Source: Wolbachia endosymbiont (group B) of Gerris lacustris
GTDB taxonomy: Bacteria; Pseudomonadota; Alphaproteobacteria; Rickettsiales; Anaplasmataceae
Reading direction: 5' to 3'
DNA length: 64,000 bases
NCBI RefSeq assembly: GCF_964028355.1
Contig: NZ_OZ034761.1
Span: 682,001 to 746,000, forward strand
In this document: one piece after another, positions 18,074 to 26,892 of the stretch
Layout: each line of letters starts with the position of its first letter
Numbering within the stretch: the stretch's first letter is position 1
Notes under the pieces: generated by a model
What the model was told of the DNA's origin: nothing
The model's input: only the letters and a program-made list of their open reading frames with translations
Databases searched by the model: none
Translations under genes and position numbers: made by a program

Positions 18074-20814
18074 CTATAAAATGCACTATCAGAGCTTGAA
18101 GATCTAGATTTTCTTTCTGCATCTTGGTTATTTAGATATGGCTCTTTACCGTTTAGCTTTTCTCTTTCTTCCGTTATTCTTTCAATTTCCATAGCTTGAT
18201 CTTTAATCTTTTCTTTCAATATTTCAATCTCAGCATAGCACTTATTATCTTCTACTATCTTTTGCTGTAATTGCAGTATCATCGTTTCGATCTGCTGATC
18301 TTCAGTCTCTGGCGTTAAATCCGACTTATCCCACTCTAGCTCACATTCCTCTTGTTCATTAGGTTCCAAATGTGCGTTGTGCTCACTTTGCAAATTTTGC
18401 ATTTGAGATTTGAAATTCATTAAACGCTCATTCTTTACCTTCTGCTGTAATTGCTCTCTTATTTTCTCGAGCTGTTCATCTTTAAGCTCTAGCTCGTTCG
18501 TTAACTCTTCATTTTTATACTCTAGTTGATCTATCTGTTGTTCACAAAATTCCAAATGTGCGTTGTACTTATTTTCTAAGTCTTTCGTTTCAGATTTTGA
18601 ATCCTTTAACGATTTATCGTGTTTACTTCTCATGCTGTTTACTTCCTCTTCATTTGCATTTGCATCTTCTTTTAACTGATACACTTCACCTTTCAGTTTC
18701 TTTTGTTCTTCACTAGCAGTTTCCAGCTTTTTCTTCAGGTCTTGCTTTTCTTTATATGCACCTTCAAGTTCTTGCACTCTTTCTTGCAGCTCTGTTGATA
18801 TATTTGCTAGTTTTTTATCTTTTTGTGTCAGTTCAGTTTGCAATTTTGTATTTTTTTGCTTTTCTTCTCTAAGTTCATTCTGTAAGTCACTATTGTGCTT
18901 TTCTAACTTTTTAAGTTCTTGTTCAGCCTTGTCGAACCTGTATCGTAATTCGTTCCTCTGCTCATTTAATTCTCTAATTTTTTGCTCAGCTTCGTCGAGC
19001 CTATATTGTAAATTGTTCCTCAGTTCATTTAATTCTCTAATTTCTTGCTTTTCTTCTCCAAGTTCATTCTGTAAGTCACTATTGTGCTTTTCTAACTTTT
19101 CAAGTTCTTGCTCAGCCTTGCCGAGGCTATATTTTAAATTCGTTAAACGTTCATTCTCTTCAATCATTATACGTTCTGCTTGCTCGCTCTCTATCTGCAA
19201 TGTATCTTCCAGTTTCTTATTTTTTGCATTGGCAACTTCCAATTTTTTCTTCAGGTCTTTCTTTTCTTTATATGCACCTTCAAGTTCTTGCGCTCTTTCT
19301 TGCAGCTCTGTTGATATATTTGCTAGTTTTTCATCTTTTTGTGTCAGTTCAGTTTGTAATTTTGCATTTTTTTGCTTTTCTCCTTCAAGTTCTCTCTGTA
19401 ATTTACTACTATGCTTTTCTAACTTTACATTTTTTTGCCCAGCCTCCTCGAAGCTATATTGTAATTTGTTCCTCCGCTCATTTAATTCTCTAATTTTTTG
19501 CTCAGCCTCGTCGAGCCTATGCTGTAAATTATTCCTCAGTTCATTTAATTCTCTAATTTCTTGTTCAGCTTTTGTAAGATTTTGATCTAGTTGTTGTGAG
19601 TTAACTTCTGTTTGCACTGCAGCTTCTTGCAAATTAACTTCTGTCTGAGTTTCAGTTTCTTGAGAGCCAATTCCTGTTTGAGTTTCAGCGTGCTGCACAG
19701 TAACCTCTGCTTGAGTTTCAATGTGCTGTAAATTAACCTCTATTTGAGTTGCAACCTCTTGTAAGTTCTGAGCTTCAGCCTGTTGAGAGGCAATTTCTGT
19801 TTGAGTTTCAATGTGTTGCACGGCAATTTCTGTTTGAGTTTTAGTGTGCTGTAAACTAATTCCTGTCTGAATTGCAGCCTCTTGTAAATCAACTTTTGTC
19901 TGAGTTTTAGCTTGTTGAGGGGCAATTTCTGTTTGAGTTGCAATTGCCTGAGTTGTAATTTGCTGTGGATTAATCTCTGTTTGAGTTGATATGTTGTTGC
20001 TAATGAAAGAAAGAATAGGATTGTTTTTAGCATCATTCTCAAGATCTTTCAGCTTTTCGTCTTGGTTGATTACGATATGTTCGTTATTTTGCAGATTACT
20101 AACAGCTGGAGCATTTTTATTCTTTTCTAATAATGCTTTTACAGCATCATGCAGAGAGAGGTCTTGAATATATAATTCCTCATTTTGTCTTATTAAATTC
20201 CAAAACTCCTCAGGTGGCGATTTAAAATCTTTACCATTAAACTGTAGTACTTCAGTTATACCAGAACTACTTACATTCATAACCATAGTACAGGTAAAAG
20301 TTTTTCCATCCTTGTCCTGCACAGTCCAAGTGCTTGTCATTTCATAATATGCATCCTCTTTAAATTCATAATGTCTTTCCTTACCTTTGCGATAAGCGTA
20401 TATGTCATGCTTTTTATCGCAATAGATATTCAATGTGCTAATATTCCTTTCTTGCTGTAAGATATCACTAATTCTTATAGGCTCACTTCTATTGTAATTA
20501 ATAAGATTAATGTTTAACACTTTATCAGAATTGTTAGTTTCTACATAAAAAGCTCGAAGGTCTATGTCTTTGTCTCTAAAATACTTAGTTACAGCTTTTT
20601 TTGCCTGATTTGCTAATTCTATAAAGTTTTTTTTAAAGCTCTTGTTGAAAGATAGATCTATATATGCTTGCTTAAAATTTTCATCATTTGTTAAATCCAT
20701 GAGCAAGTCATAAACCTCCCATTTTTCCTGACAATGTTCTTCTAAAACAGTAATGCTATTTTTTCTTTTCAGCTCTGCTAATATGTTTTTCAATATCAGA
20801 AAACGTGTTGACAT
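18019..20814 (-). CDS. Large coiled-coil protein with TQT repeats, 3' end replaced by IS256
   Basis: A 931-residue protein I do not recognise as a named family. Residues 1-240 are a mixed alpha/beta-like region without a signal peptide. Residues 275-403 are a low-complexity region of 11-residue repeats, many with TQT. Residues 410-890 are a long heptad coiled coil rich in Glu, Lys, Gln and Leu. Within the coil, residues 419-528 and 591-700 are near duplicates offset by 172 residues. Codons after SDSAFYRG lie in the IS256 terminal repeat and encode a new basic tail ending KKSNKLI. It stands alone and could be a cytoskeletal or secreted host-interaction protein. That is inference. Confidence 0.75.
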   Translation of the reverse strand: MSTRFLILKNILAELKRKNSITVLEEHCQEKWEVYDLLMDLTNDENFKQAYIDLSFNKSFKKNFIELANQAKKAVTKYFRDKDIDLRAFYVETNNSDKVLNINLINYNRSEPIRISDILQQERNISTLNIYCDKKHDIYAYRKGKERHYEFKEDAYYEMTSTWTVQDKDGKTFTCTMVMNVSSSGITEVLQFNGKDFKSPPEEFWNLIRQNEELYIQDLSLHDAVKALLEKNKNAPAVSNLQNNEHIVINQDEKLKDLENDAKNNPILSFISNNISTQTEINPQQITTQAIATQTEIAPQQAKTQTKVDLQEAAIQTGISLQHTKTQTEIAVQHIETQTEIASQQAEAQNLQEVATQIEVNLQHIETQAEVTVQHAETQTGIGSQETETQTEVNLQEAAVQTEVNSQQLDQNLTKAEQEIRELNELRNNLQHRLDEAEQKIRELNERRNKLQYSFEEAGQKNVKLEKHSSKLQRELEGEKQKNAKLQTELTQKDEKLANISTELQERAQELEGAYKEKKDLKKKLEVANAKNKKLEDTLQIESEQAERIMIEENERLTNLKYSLGKAEQELEKLEKHNSDLQNELGEEKQEIRELNELRNNLQYRLDEAEQKIRELNEQRNELRYRFDKAEQELKKLEKHNSDLQNELREEKQKNTKLQTELTQKDKKLANISTELQERVQELEGAYKEKQDLKKKLETASEEQKKLKGEVYQLKEDANANEEEVNSMRSKHDKSLKDSKSETKDLENKYNAHLEFCEQQIDQLEYKNEELTNELELKDEQLEKIREQLQQKVKNERLMNFKSQMQNLQSEHNAHLEPNEQEECELEWDKSDLTPETEDQQIETMILQLQQKIVEDNKCYAEIEILKEKIKDQAMEIERITEEREKLNGKEPYLNNQDAERKSRSSSSDSAFYRGTFKKVCQTEKKSNKLI
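19606..19992 (-). repeat. 33-bp tandem repeats encoding TQT motifs
   Basis: Imperfect 33-bp units encode an 11-residue repeat with the pattern TQT-E/K/G-I/V-x-x-Q and variable residues between. Exact TQT occurs at residues 277, 293, 304, 326, 337, 378 and 389, with IQT, TQA, TQI or VQT in other units. The phase is an exact 11 residues over 293-337 and 356-400. Confidence 0.85.
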
Positions 20815-21135
20815 AGTATACCCCCTATTACTATTGTTCTGAATAATACATCTATTGTAGGAGTGGTTAAGCTGTCAAAGTTCCTTTGTGTTAACCTTTG
20901 TAGTTGAATTTAATTGCATTAAAAATAACTGCGAGCATTAAACTCAATTTTACCTCACTACCTATTTGTATTACAATACTATACTAATAGTAGCACTACA
21001 TCTTAGGCTATGCAAGAATTTCATTAGATGTAAAACTAGTAAACTTCAGAAATTTGGTATGCTAATTCTGTTGCAACTAATTCATGTTTATTACCAGAGG
21101 AAAAGTGCTATACTGTGTCTCAGTTCAATATTTTT
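20815..21135. other. Intergenic region upstream of the coiled-coil gene
   Basis: AT-rich stretch between the divergent coiled-coil gene and the fsa gene. It should hold promoters for both. I see no gene, RNA or clear operator. Confidence 0.4.
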
Positions 21136-21196
21136 TTTCTAACAGACTGAAAATTGAGTTGAGTTAAAAATCCGATTTTATTTAACCCTTTCCAAG
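21136..21196. mobile_element. IS256 terminal remnant
   Basis: AACAGACTGAAAATTGAGTT and the following TTTATTTAACCC match the 3' transposase codons and right terminal repeat of the IS256 copies, with several changes. Nothing else of the element remains. It lies just upstream of the fsa gene. Confidence 0.7.
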
Positions 21197-21240
21197 GGTG
21201 ACAATATTTTGTAAAAATAGTTTTTTAATAGGATAAGAAT

Positions 21241-21882
21241 ATGGAAATTTTTCTTGATAGTGTTGATTTGAATGAAATTAAGGAGCTAAAGGATTTCATT
21301 GATGGCATAACAACTAATCCTTCTTTAATAGCAAAGTCCGGGCATAAAGATAAATACGAAGATTTAGTAAGTGAAATATGCTCTATTATAAAAGGGCCTG
21401 TTAGTGTTGAAGTTGTTGCAGATAGCCATGAAGAGATGATTAAAGAAGGCCTTAAGTTAGCGAAAATCGCTAGTAATATCGTAGTAAAGTTGCCCCTTAC
21501 ACATGAAGGATTAATTTCTTGTAAAAAGTTGTGGACAGAACATAAAATACCTGCTAACATCACATTATGTTTTTCTCCTGGACAAGCACTGTTTGCCGCT
21601 AAGGCCGGTGCTTGTTTTCTCTCTCCTTTTGTTGGTCGCCTTGATGATATAAGCTATGATGGCTTATCGCTAATAGAAGATATATGCACTATATATTCTA
21701 ATTATAATTTTAAGACAAAAGTTCTTGTTGCGTCAGTAAGAAGTCCAACGCATGTAATAGAAGCTGCACGACTTGGTGCTCATTCAATTACTGTGCCAGC
21801 AAAAATACTTAGACAGTTAATTAATCATCCACTGACTGATCAAGGGCTAGCGATATTTGAAAAGGATTGGGGCGTAAAGTAA
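21241..21882 (+). CDS. fsa: Transaldolase / fructose-6-phosphate aldolase-like protein
   Basis: A class I aldolase of the small transaldolase family (213 residues), acting on sedoheptulose/fructose phosphates in the non-oxidative pentose phosphate pathway. MEIFLDSVDLNEIKEL, GITTNPSL, the Schiff-base Lys in VVKLPLT and the C-terminal LGAHSITVPAKIL are all present. Sequence alone does not separate transaldolase from F6P-aldolase activity. An AGGA box lies upstream of the ATG. Confidence 0.92.
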   Translation: MEIFLDSVDLNEIKELKDFIDGITTNPSLIAKSGHKDKYEDLVSEICSIIKGPVSVEVVADSHEEMIKEGLKLAKIASNIVVKLPLTHEGLISCKKLWTEHKIPANITLCFSPGQALFAAKAGACFLSPFVGRLDDISYDGLSLIEDICTIYSNYNFKTKVLVASVRSPTHVIEAARLGAHSITVPAKILRQLINHPLTDQGLAIFEKDWGVK

Positions 21883-21917
21883 TGCATGATATTGCTATAA
21901 AATATAATGATGTATAT

Positions 21918-21944
21918 AAAGGACATAGGTACCATCTGTCCTTT
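21918..21944. terminator. Hairpin downstream of fsa
   Basis: AAAGGACA pairs perfectly with TGTCCTTT around an 11-base loop, 36 bp after the fsa stop. There is no long T-run, so it is a weak terminator candidate. Confidence 0.4.
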
Positions 21945-22362
21945 AAAGACATGCAGGTTAATGATATGCGTAATTCAGAATTTTAAACATAATGATCCTC
22001 CTACTAATAAAAAAAAGATTCAGAAAAATGTATACAGCTACGACCGAAGTATAACTACAACATATTTTAACTGAAGATTATAGATTGATTGAATTGAAAA
22101 GTCTGCAGACGAAGATAGATTTTGAGCTCTAGAATACCTTCATTGTCTGTGGTAACAAAACTATTAGAGTTTGTCAAGTAATTTTTTATCGTAATTTTAC
22201 GAATATGTTATGCCAGTAATTATATCTAGTGAAGTTTGTGAAGTAATACAACGTTTTCAATAGTTATAAAAAAGCTGAATTCCAGACTTACATCTTTTAG
22301 TTGGTATGGATATCGATCATTCATAAAAAAATGCTATACTAGGTGGTTTGTGTGAGGTAAAA
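21945..22362. other. Intergenic region, no gene seen
   Basis: About 420 bp of AT-rich sequence with stops in every frame. No RNA gene or IS end was recognised. It precedes the disrupted monooxygenase gene. Confidence 0.4.
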
Positions 22363-22821
22363 ATGAAAAACATCATTATTGTAGGTTCTGGTCCTGTTGG
22401 TTCATTTATGGCAGTGCTTTGTGCGCAACTAGGCTTTCAAGTAACTGTTTACGAAAAACGTCCGGATTTTACCAGAAATATTAACGTAAAAATAAAAGGG
22501 TCTTTTTTTAAAGAAGTACAAGAAGTGCTTTCTCGATTGAATGTAAAGACTGAGTTTTTTGCAGAATTAAGCAAAGAAAACAATGGTGTCTTCAAGATAA
22601 AGGACTTAGAAGAAAGATTTGCAAGAGAGGCTAAGTCCCTAGGAGCTAAATATATAACACAAGAAGTAGAGAGCTTTGAGGAATTATATAATGAGCATAA
22701 AGCTTCGGATCCTATAATATTAGATTGTACTGGACGAAACGGCAAACTAAGAATCAATGAGTTTGGTCCAGATAAAGATAATATAGATAGTGTTCCACTT
22801 CAGCATGCAATGTACGTCAAT

Positions 22822-22956
22822 TTTAAAGCAAAAGTTACTAACAATATGTCCTCTTTTTTATATCAAATCATGAAATATATGAAGAGTATATTTAAAGTAA
22901 AAACTACTAACAATATGTCCTCTTTATACCAAGTCATGAAATATGTGAAGGACATA
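22822..22956 (+). repeat. Tandem duplication within the monooxygenase-like gene
   Basis: Two adjacent units of 69 and 66 bp encode FKAKVTNNMSSFLYQIMKYM and then FKVKTTNNMSSLYQVMKYV. They differ at several codons and by one codon in length, so the duplication is not recent. Confidence 0.85.
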
Positions 22957-22993
22957 AAGCTCACTGAAATTGTGCTAATACCAACTCTCATTA

Positions 22994-23569
22994 TTAATGA
23001 ACCAAATAAGAAGCATTGCAGAGTTGTTTAACCGTGGAAGGGGAAAGAGAGGTAATAAATTTACACAAAGCGCTCTCAAGCAGAACAATTGTATCGTAGA
23101 TTTTATTGCGCAAAATGTTCTGTTTTATATATAACCAAAACCTCTCAACAGGATTGAGGTCAGGTGAGTATGGTGGTAGGTATATAATTTCGATATTTTT
23201 AGGTATCTTTAAACTTTTTGACTTATGCCAACTAGCGCAATCCATCACGAGAAAAGCCTTTCGTATTCCTAAATATTGCGACATCTGTTCAAGGAATATA
23301 TTTATACAAGCAGTGTTGACGTTTGGTGCAAATAAGCTAAAATTCTCTCCATTTCTGGGATTAACTGCACTATAGAGATAAAAATTTTCCCTACCTAATT
23401 TTACCTTAACCTGTGTCCTACTGCCTTTTTTAAACCACCCATGTCCAACTTTTGAATGTGTACCAAACCGTGATTCATCGAAGAAAAATAGCTCTTTTTC
23501 AGAATGCATGACAATAGTTTCATTGAGGTTTTTTTTTAAACTCCTCTTGCTTATTTTTATCCTGTCCAC
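22994..23569 (-). CDS. IS630 transposase, C-terminal DDE frame (copy 4)
   Basis: Catalytic half with DESRFG, DCASWH and NPVERFW intact. The protein is identical to the other copies. Confidence 0.82.
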   Translation of the reverse strand: MDRIKISKRSLKKNLNETIVMHSEKELFFFDESRFGTHSKVGHGWFKKGSRTQVKVKLGRENFYLYSAVNPRNGENFSLFAPNVNTACINIFLEQMSQYLGIRKAFLVMDCASWHKSKSLKIPKNIEIIYLPPYSPDLNPVERFWLYIKQNILRNKIYDTIVLLESALCKFITSLSPSTVKQLCNASYLVH

Positions 23570-23999
23570 TATGAACTGGTCTTGGTGTGATATATGAGAA
23601 TTTCATTCTTTGCATATTACGATGTATTGTGGATTTGCTGATATTCAAACCAAATCTTTCTTGGATTCTTATTCTCATTTCTCTAATAGTAATATTGGGG
23701 TTTTCCTCTATCCACACCTCAATTTGTTCAAGTTGACTTTGGTTCAATATAGTTTTTCTACGGCGTTGAGGTGGAGAAAATAATTTTTCTTCTCTTCCAA
23801 ATTTTATGTGCTTTATCCATGTAGTAATTGCCTTTCTCGAAATGCAACATATTTTTGCTACAGCTGTTATACTGTGCTTTTTTGCTGCAATTACAGCATT
23901 TAGTTTTTTTGCAACATACGCATTATTTCTTACTTTCTTCAGCATCTCTTTTGCTGATTCCACCACTTTTTCATCCAATAATTTTGATCTTAATGCCAT
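23520..23999 (-). CDS. IS630 transposase, N-terminal frame (copy 4)
   Basis: The 159-residue DNA-binding half, identical in protein to copies 1-3, ending at the same A9 frame change. Confidence 0.82.
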   Translation of the reverse strand: MALRSKLLDEKVVESAKEMLKKVRNNAYVAKKLNAVIAAKKHSITAVAKICCISRKAITTWIKHIKFGREEKLFSPPQRRRKTILNQSQLEQIEVWIEENPNITIREMRIRIQERFGLNISKSTIHRNMQRMKFSYITPRPVHSGQDKNKQEEFKKKPQ

Positions 24000-24677
24000 C
24001 TAAACCTCGCTATTTTACTTACTCCAGTATGGCTTTTTTTCCATTATTGTCTATTCGTTGCTTGTATAGCGGGAATTGGTATAAGTAAGCATAAGGACAA
24101 AGATGGTTTTTCAGATATAACATTACCGGTATTCATAACTGATGAATTAGCTAGCATTTTTGATAAAGAATATCCAAATATAAGCAGAGAGCCTTTAAAT
24201 CCATTTAACTCTTCAGTACCAGATAACATCTTCTTCTCGATATCTTCTTTACTTGGGAGTCTTATAGTAGATGACTATAATGTAGATTTAAATAGCGTTG
24301 AGGTAAAAAAGATAGAAATTAGTTGTGGATATGCTAAAAAAAGGAGCAAAGGTAATTGTGTATGCCTAGGAGACTCAGCAGTTCATTTAGCATTTTTTAG
24401 ATCTTTGAATTTGGGGTTACAATATGCTTGAGAGCTCTTTATAAAACTATCAACTCTTCAGATTAATGTGCAAGCTTCAAAAGATAATCAATATAAAGGC
24501 CAAGTTGTTAACGAACTTAATCAAACATGGAGTAACTTATTAGCAAATTTTGAAGCAAAAAGAGATGAGGACATAAAAAGTGAAGTGAATAGTAATACCA
24601 ATTCCCGCTATACAAGCAACGAATAGACAATAATGGAAAAAAAGCCATACTGGAGTAAGTAAAATAGCGAGGTTTAG

Positions 24678-25157
24678 ATGGCATTAAGATCAAAATTATT
24701 GGATGAAAAAGTGGTGGAATCAGCAAAAGAGATGCTGAAGAAAGTAAGAAATAATGCGTATGTTGCAAAAAAACTAAATGCTGTAATTGCAGCAAAAAAG
24801 CACAGTATAACAGCTGTAGCAAAAATATGTTGCATTTCGAGAAAGGCAATTACTACATGGATAAAGCACATAAAATTTGGAAGAAAAGAAAAATTATTTT
24901 CTCCACCTCAACGCCGTAGAAAAACTATATTGAACCAAAGTCAACTTGAACAAATTGAGGTGTGGATAGAGGAAAACCCCAATATTACTATCAGAGAAAT
25001 GAGAATAAGAATCCAAGAAAGATTTGGTTTGAATATCAGCAAATCCACAATACATCGTAATATGCAAAGAATGAAATTCTCATATATCACACCAAGACCA
25101 GTTCATAGTGGACAGGATAAAAATAAGCAAGAGGAGTTTAAAAAAAAACCTCAATGA
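24678..25157 (+). CDS. IS630 transposase, N-terminal frame (copy 5)
   Basis: DNA-binding half, differing from the other four copies by one Glu-to-Lys change near residue 72 and one silent base in the ITIREMR segment. It ends at the A9 run as in the other copies. Confidence 0.82.
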   Translation: MALRSKLLDEKVVESAKEMLKKVRNNAYVAKKLNAVIAAKKHSITAVAKICCISRKAITTWIKHIKFGRKEKLFSPPQRRRKTILNQSQLEQIEVWIEENPNITIREMRIRIQERFGLNISKSTIHRNMQRMKFSYITPRPVHSGQDKNKQEEFKKKPQ

Positions 25158-25683
25158 AACTATTGTCATGCATTCTGAAAAAGAGCTATTTTTCTTCGAT
25201 GAATCACGGTTTGGTACACATTCAAAAGTTGGACATGGGTGGTTTAAAAAAGGCAGTAGGACACAGGTTAAGGTAAAATTAGGTAGGGAAAATTTTTATC
25301 TCTATAGTGCAGTTAATCCCAGAAATGGAGAGAATTTTAGCTTATTTGCACCAAACGTCAACACTGCTTGTATAAATATATTCCTTGAACAGATGTCGCA
25401 ATATTTAGGAATACGAAAGGCTTTTCTCGTGATGGATTGCGCTAGTTGGCATAAGTCAAAAAGTTTAAAGATACCTAAAAATATCGAAATTATATACCTA
25501 CCACCATACTCACCTGACCTCAATCCTGTTGAGAGGTTTTGGTTATATATAAAACAGAACATTTTGCGCAATAAAATCTACGATACAATTGTTCTGCTTG
25601 AGAGCGCTTTGTGTAAATTTATTACCTCTCTTTCCCCTTCCACGGTTAAACAACTCTGCAATGCTTCTTATTTGGTTCATTAA
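25108..25683 (+). CDS. IS630 transposase, C-terminal DDE frame (copy 5)
   Basis: Catalytic half, protein identical to the other copies. In the next overlapping frame an ORF runs out of the element into the host gene's 3' part (to 26425). Confidence 0.82.
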   Translation: MDRIKISKRSLKKNLNETIVMHSEKELFFFDESRFGTHSKVGHGWFKKGSRTQVKVKLGRENFYLYSAVNPRNGENFSLFAPNVNTACINIFLEQMSQYLGIRKAFLVMDCASWHKSKSLKIPKNIEIIYLPPYSPDLNPVERFWLYIKQNILRNKIYDTIVLLESALCKFITSLSPSTVKQLCNASYLVH

Positions 25684-26379
25684 TAATGAGAGTTGGTATA
25701 ATAAAATGAAAAGCGTACTATATGACCACTTGTCATGGTTTATAGATATAAACGGCAAATCTTTTATCAAAATTAGTGAGCTAGCGCGTGTAGCGAGAGG
25801 TAAATATTCGTTATTTCCAAAAGATTTTGAATTTTTTCTTGAATGCTTTAAGGCAAGAAGAGAAAATGTAGCAACTAGTAGTATGAATGTAATCAGCAGC
25901 TTATTGAATCAATTGCCAGGTGAGGAGTTTGATCAATTGAAAAAATTTTGTGTCAGGGAAGATCTTTCCGATAAAGAAAAAATGAAGTTAATTGGTGATG
26001 CTACAAATAGTAAGCTCACAGAAACAAAGCGTAAAAGGGGGTATAGTAGTAGTGCAGATGTTAGTTCATACTTTATTTTAACCCTTATTAAGAATGAAAT
26101 TGTTCAAGTTCAAAAACTTTCCTCTGAATCTAATTCAACATCGAATAATCTTGAGCCTGTTGCAGGAGCCTCATGGAGTAAACACAAAGGAAAAATTGCC
26201 CTAGGTGTTGCTGGATTGTGCATGATTGGTGCTGTTACAGTCTATATGTTGGTATATCCTATGATTGCACTAGCTTTAACAATTTCGGCTATAGCTGTAT
26301 TAATGGCTGCTACTATTGTTAAAGTTTATGAGGAATTAGGAAATCAAAAGATGAAGGGTTCAAATGCGTCCGCTTCTAA

Positions 26380-26674
26380 GAACCTGTTTAAAATCTTCGT
26401 AAAAGGAGAGAACAATCATCTGTAGGCTAGTATTAAGTTTACGCTCGCAATTTTTCCAAAGTCGTCTACACTTCTCCAACCAGGCGAAAGAGCGTTCGAC
26501 AACCCATCTCTTTGGCAGCACAACAAAAGAATGTAACTCACTGCGCTTTATAACCTCAACAGTTGCACCGATAATATCTTTTATTTGAGTTGCAAATTTT
26601 TCTCCCGTGTAACCTGCATCAACAAGTACATTTTTGACCTCAGAGAGATTTTCTTGCGCACTTTCAACCATCAA
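26380..26674 (-). mobile_element. IS5-family fragment (3' part of transposase)
   Basis: Minus-strand codons match the C-terminal third of the IS5 transposase at 8921: DAGYTGEKFATQIKDIIG, PKRWVVERSFAWLEKCRR, KLNTSLQM. The outer end GAACCTGTTT at 26380 is preceded by TAA. The 5' part is missing. The sequence differs at several codons from the 8859 copy. Confidence 0.85.
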
Positions 26675-26821
26675 CTATGTTTTTTAAAATTTTTTGAATT
26701 TAGTCTCATTTGTTGATAATTTTGTATTTTTATTCAATTGAAAAATGTATTTTGGCAACAAAAACCCTAGTTTATACAGAAAGAAATTTATATCAAACAG
26801 CAAGCACTGCTTAGATTTTAT

Positions 26822-26872
26822 GGTTAACGAATATGTGCTTTAAATGTGTGTAGACGCACATATTCGTTAACC
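26822..26872. terminator. Long perfect hairpin beyond the IS110 transposase
   Basis: A 17-bp stem, GGTTAACGAATATGTGC with its exact complement, around a 17-base loop. It lies 20 bp past the transposase stop on the minus strand. It may end transposase transcription or mark the element's end. The stem is unusually long for an AT-rich terminator. Confidence 0.5.
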
Positions 26873-26892
26873 TATTTTCTATACAGATTTTT

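Larger units (their letters stand above)
22981..24079 (-). mobile_element. IS630-family insertion sequence, copy 4
   Basis: Same 1,099-bp element, reverse orientation, inserted in the monooxygenase-like gene. The reconstructed empty site contains a single TA. It faces copy 5 in the opposite orientation 518 bp away. Confidence 0.93.
24598..25696 (+). mobile_element. IS630-family insertion sequence, copy 5
   Basis: Same 1,099-bp element, plus orientation, inserted in the same gene as copy 4. One coding change marks it: Lys for Glu in the segment KFGRKEKLF of the first frame. TA flanks it, and the empty site reconstructs in frame. Confidence 0.93.
22363..26379 (+). pseudogene. FAD-dependent monooxygenase-like gene broken by two IS630 copies
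   Basis: An AGGTAA box precedes ATG 22363. The N-terminus MKNIIIVGSGPVGSFMAVLCA is a FAD-binding Rossmann motif, and DCTGRNGKLR lies near residue 125. The gene is interrupted by IS630 copy 4 (after codon Leu-Ile) and copy 5 (after NSN). Removing each element with one TA restores the frame (V-L-I-S-K and S-N-N-K-M). The middle exon-like part (24082-24594) holds CLGDSAVHLAFF, the GD motif of these oxygenases, and a TGA stop at 24429. The 3' part (25700-26379) ends in two membrane helices and is cut by an IS5 fragment. The long 3' frame from 25589 may still be read but is not a whole enzyme. Confidence 0.8.

Noticed and set aside
18893-19585. A 230-codon antisense frame rich in Ser, Phe, Cys and Leu
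   Set aside because: It mirrors the coiled-coil codons on the other strand. The composition is that expected from antisense Lys/Glu/Leu codons.
19606-19992. Possible CRISPR array from 33-bp units
   Set aside because: The units are contiguous, in frame in a long gene and differ by codon substitutions. There are no spacers.
25589-26425. A 278-codon gene starting inside IS630 copy 5
   Set aside because: The first about 37 codons are out-of-frame IS630 sequence. The rest is the 3' part of the interrupted monooxygenase-like gene, and the last codons lie in an IS5 fragment.
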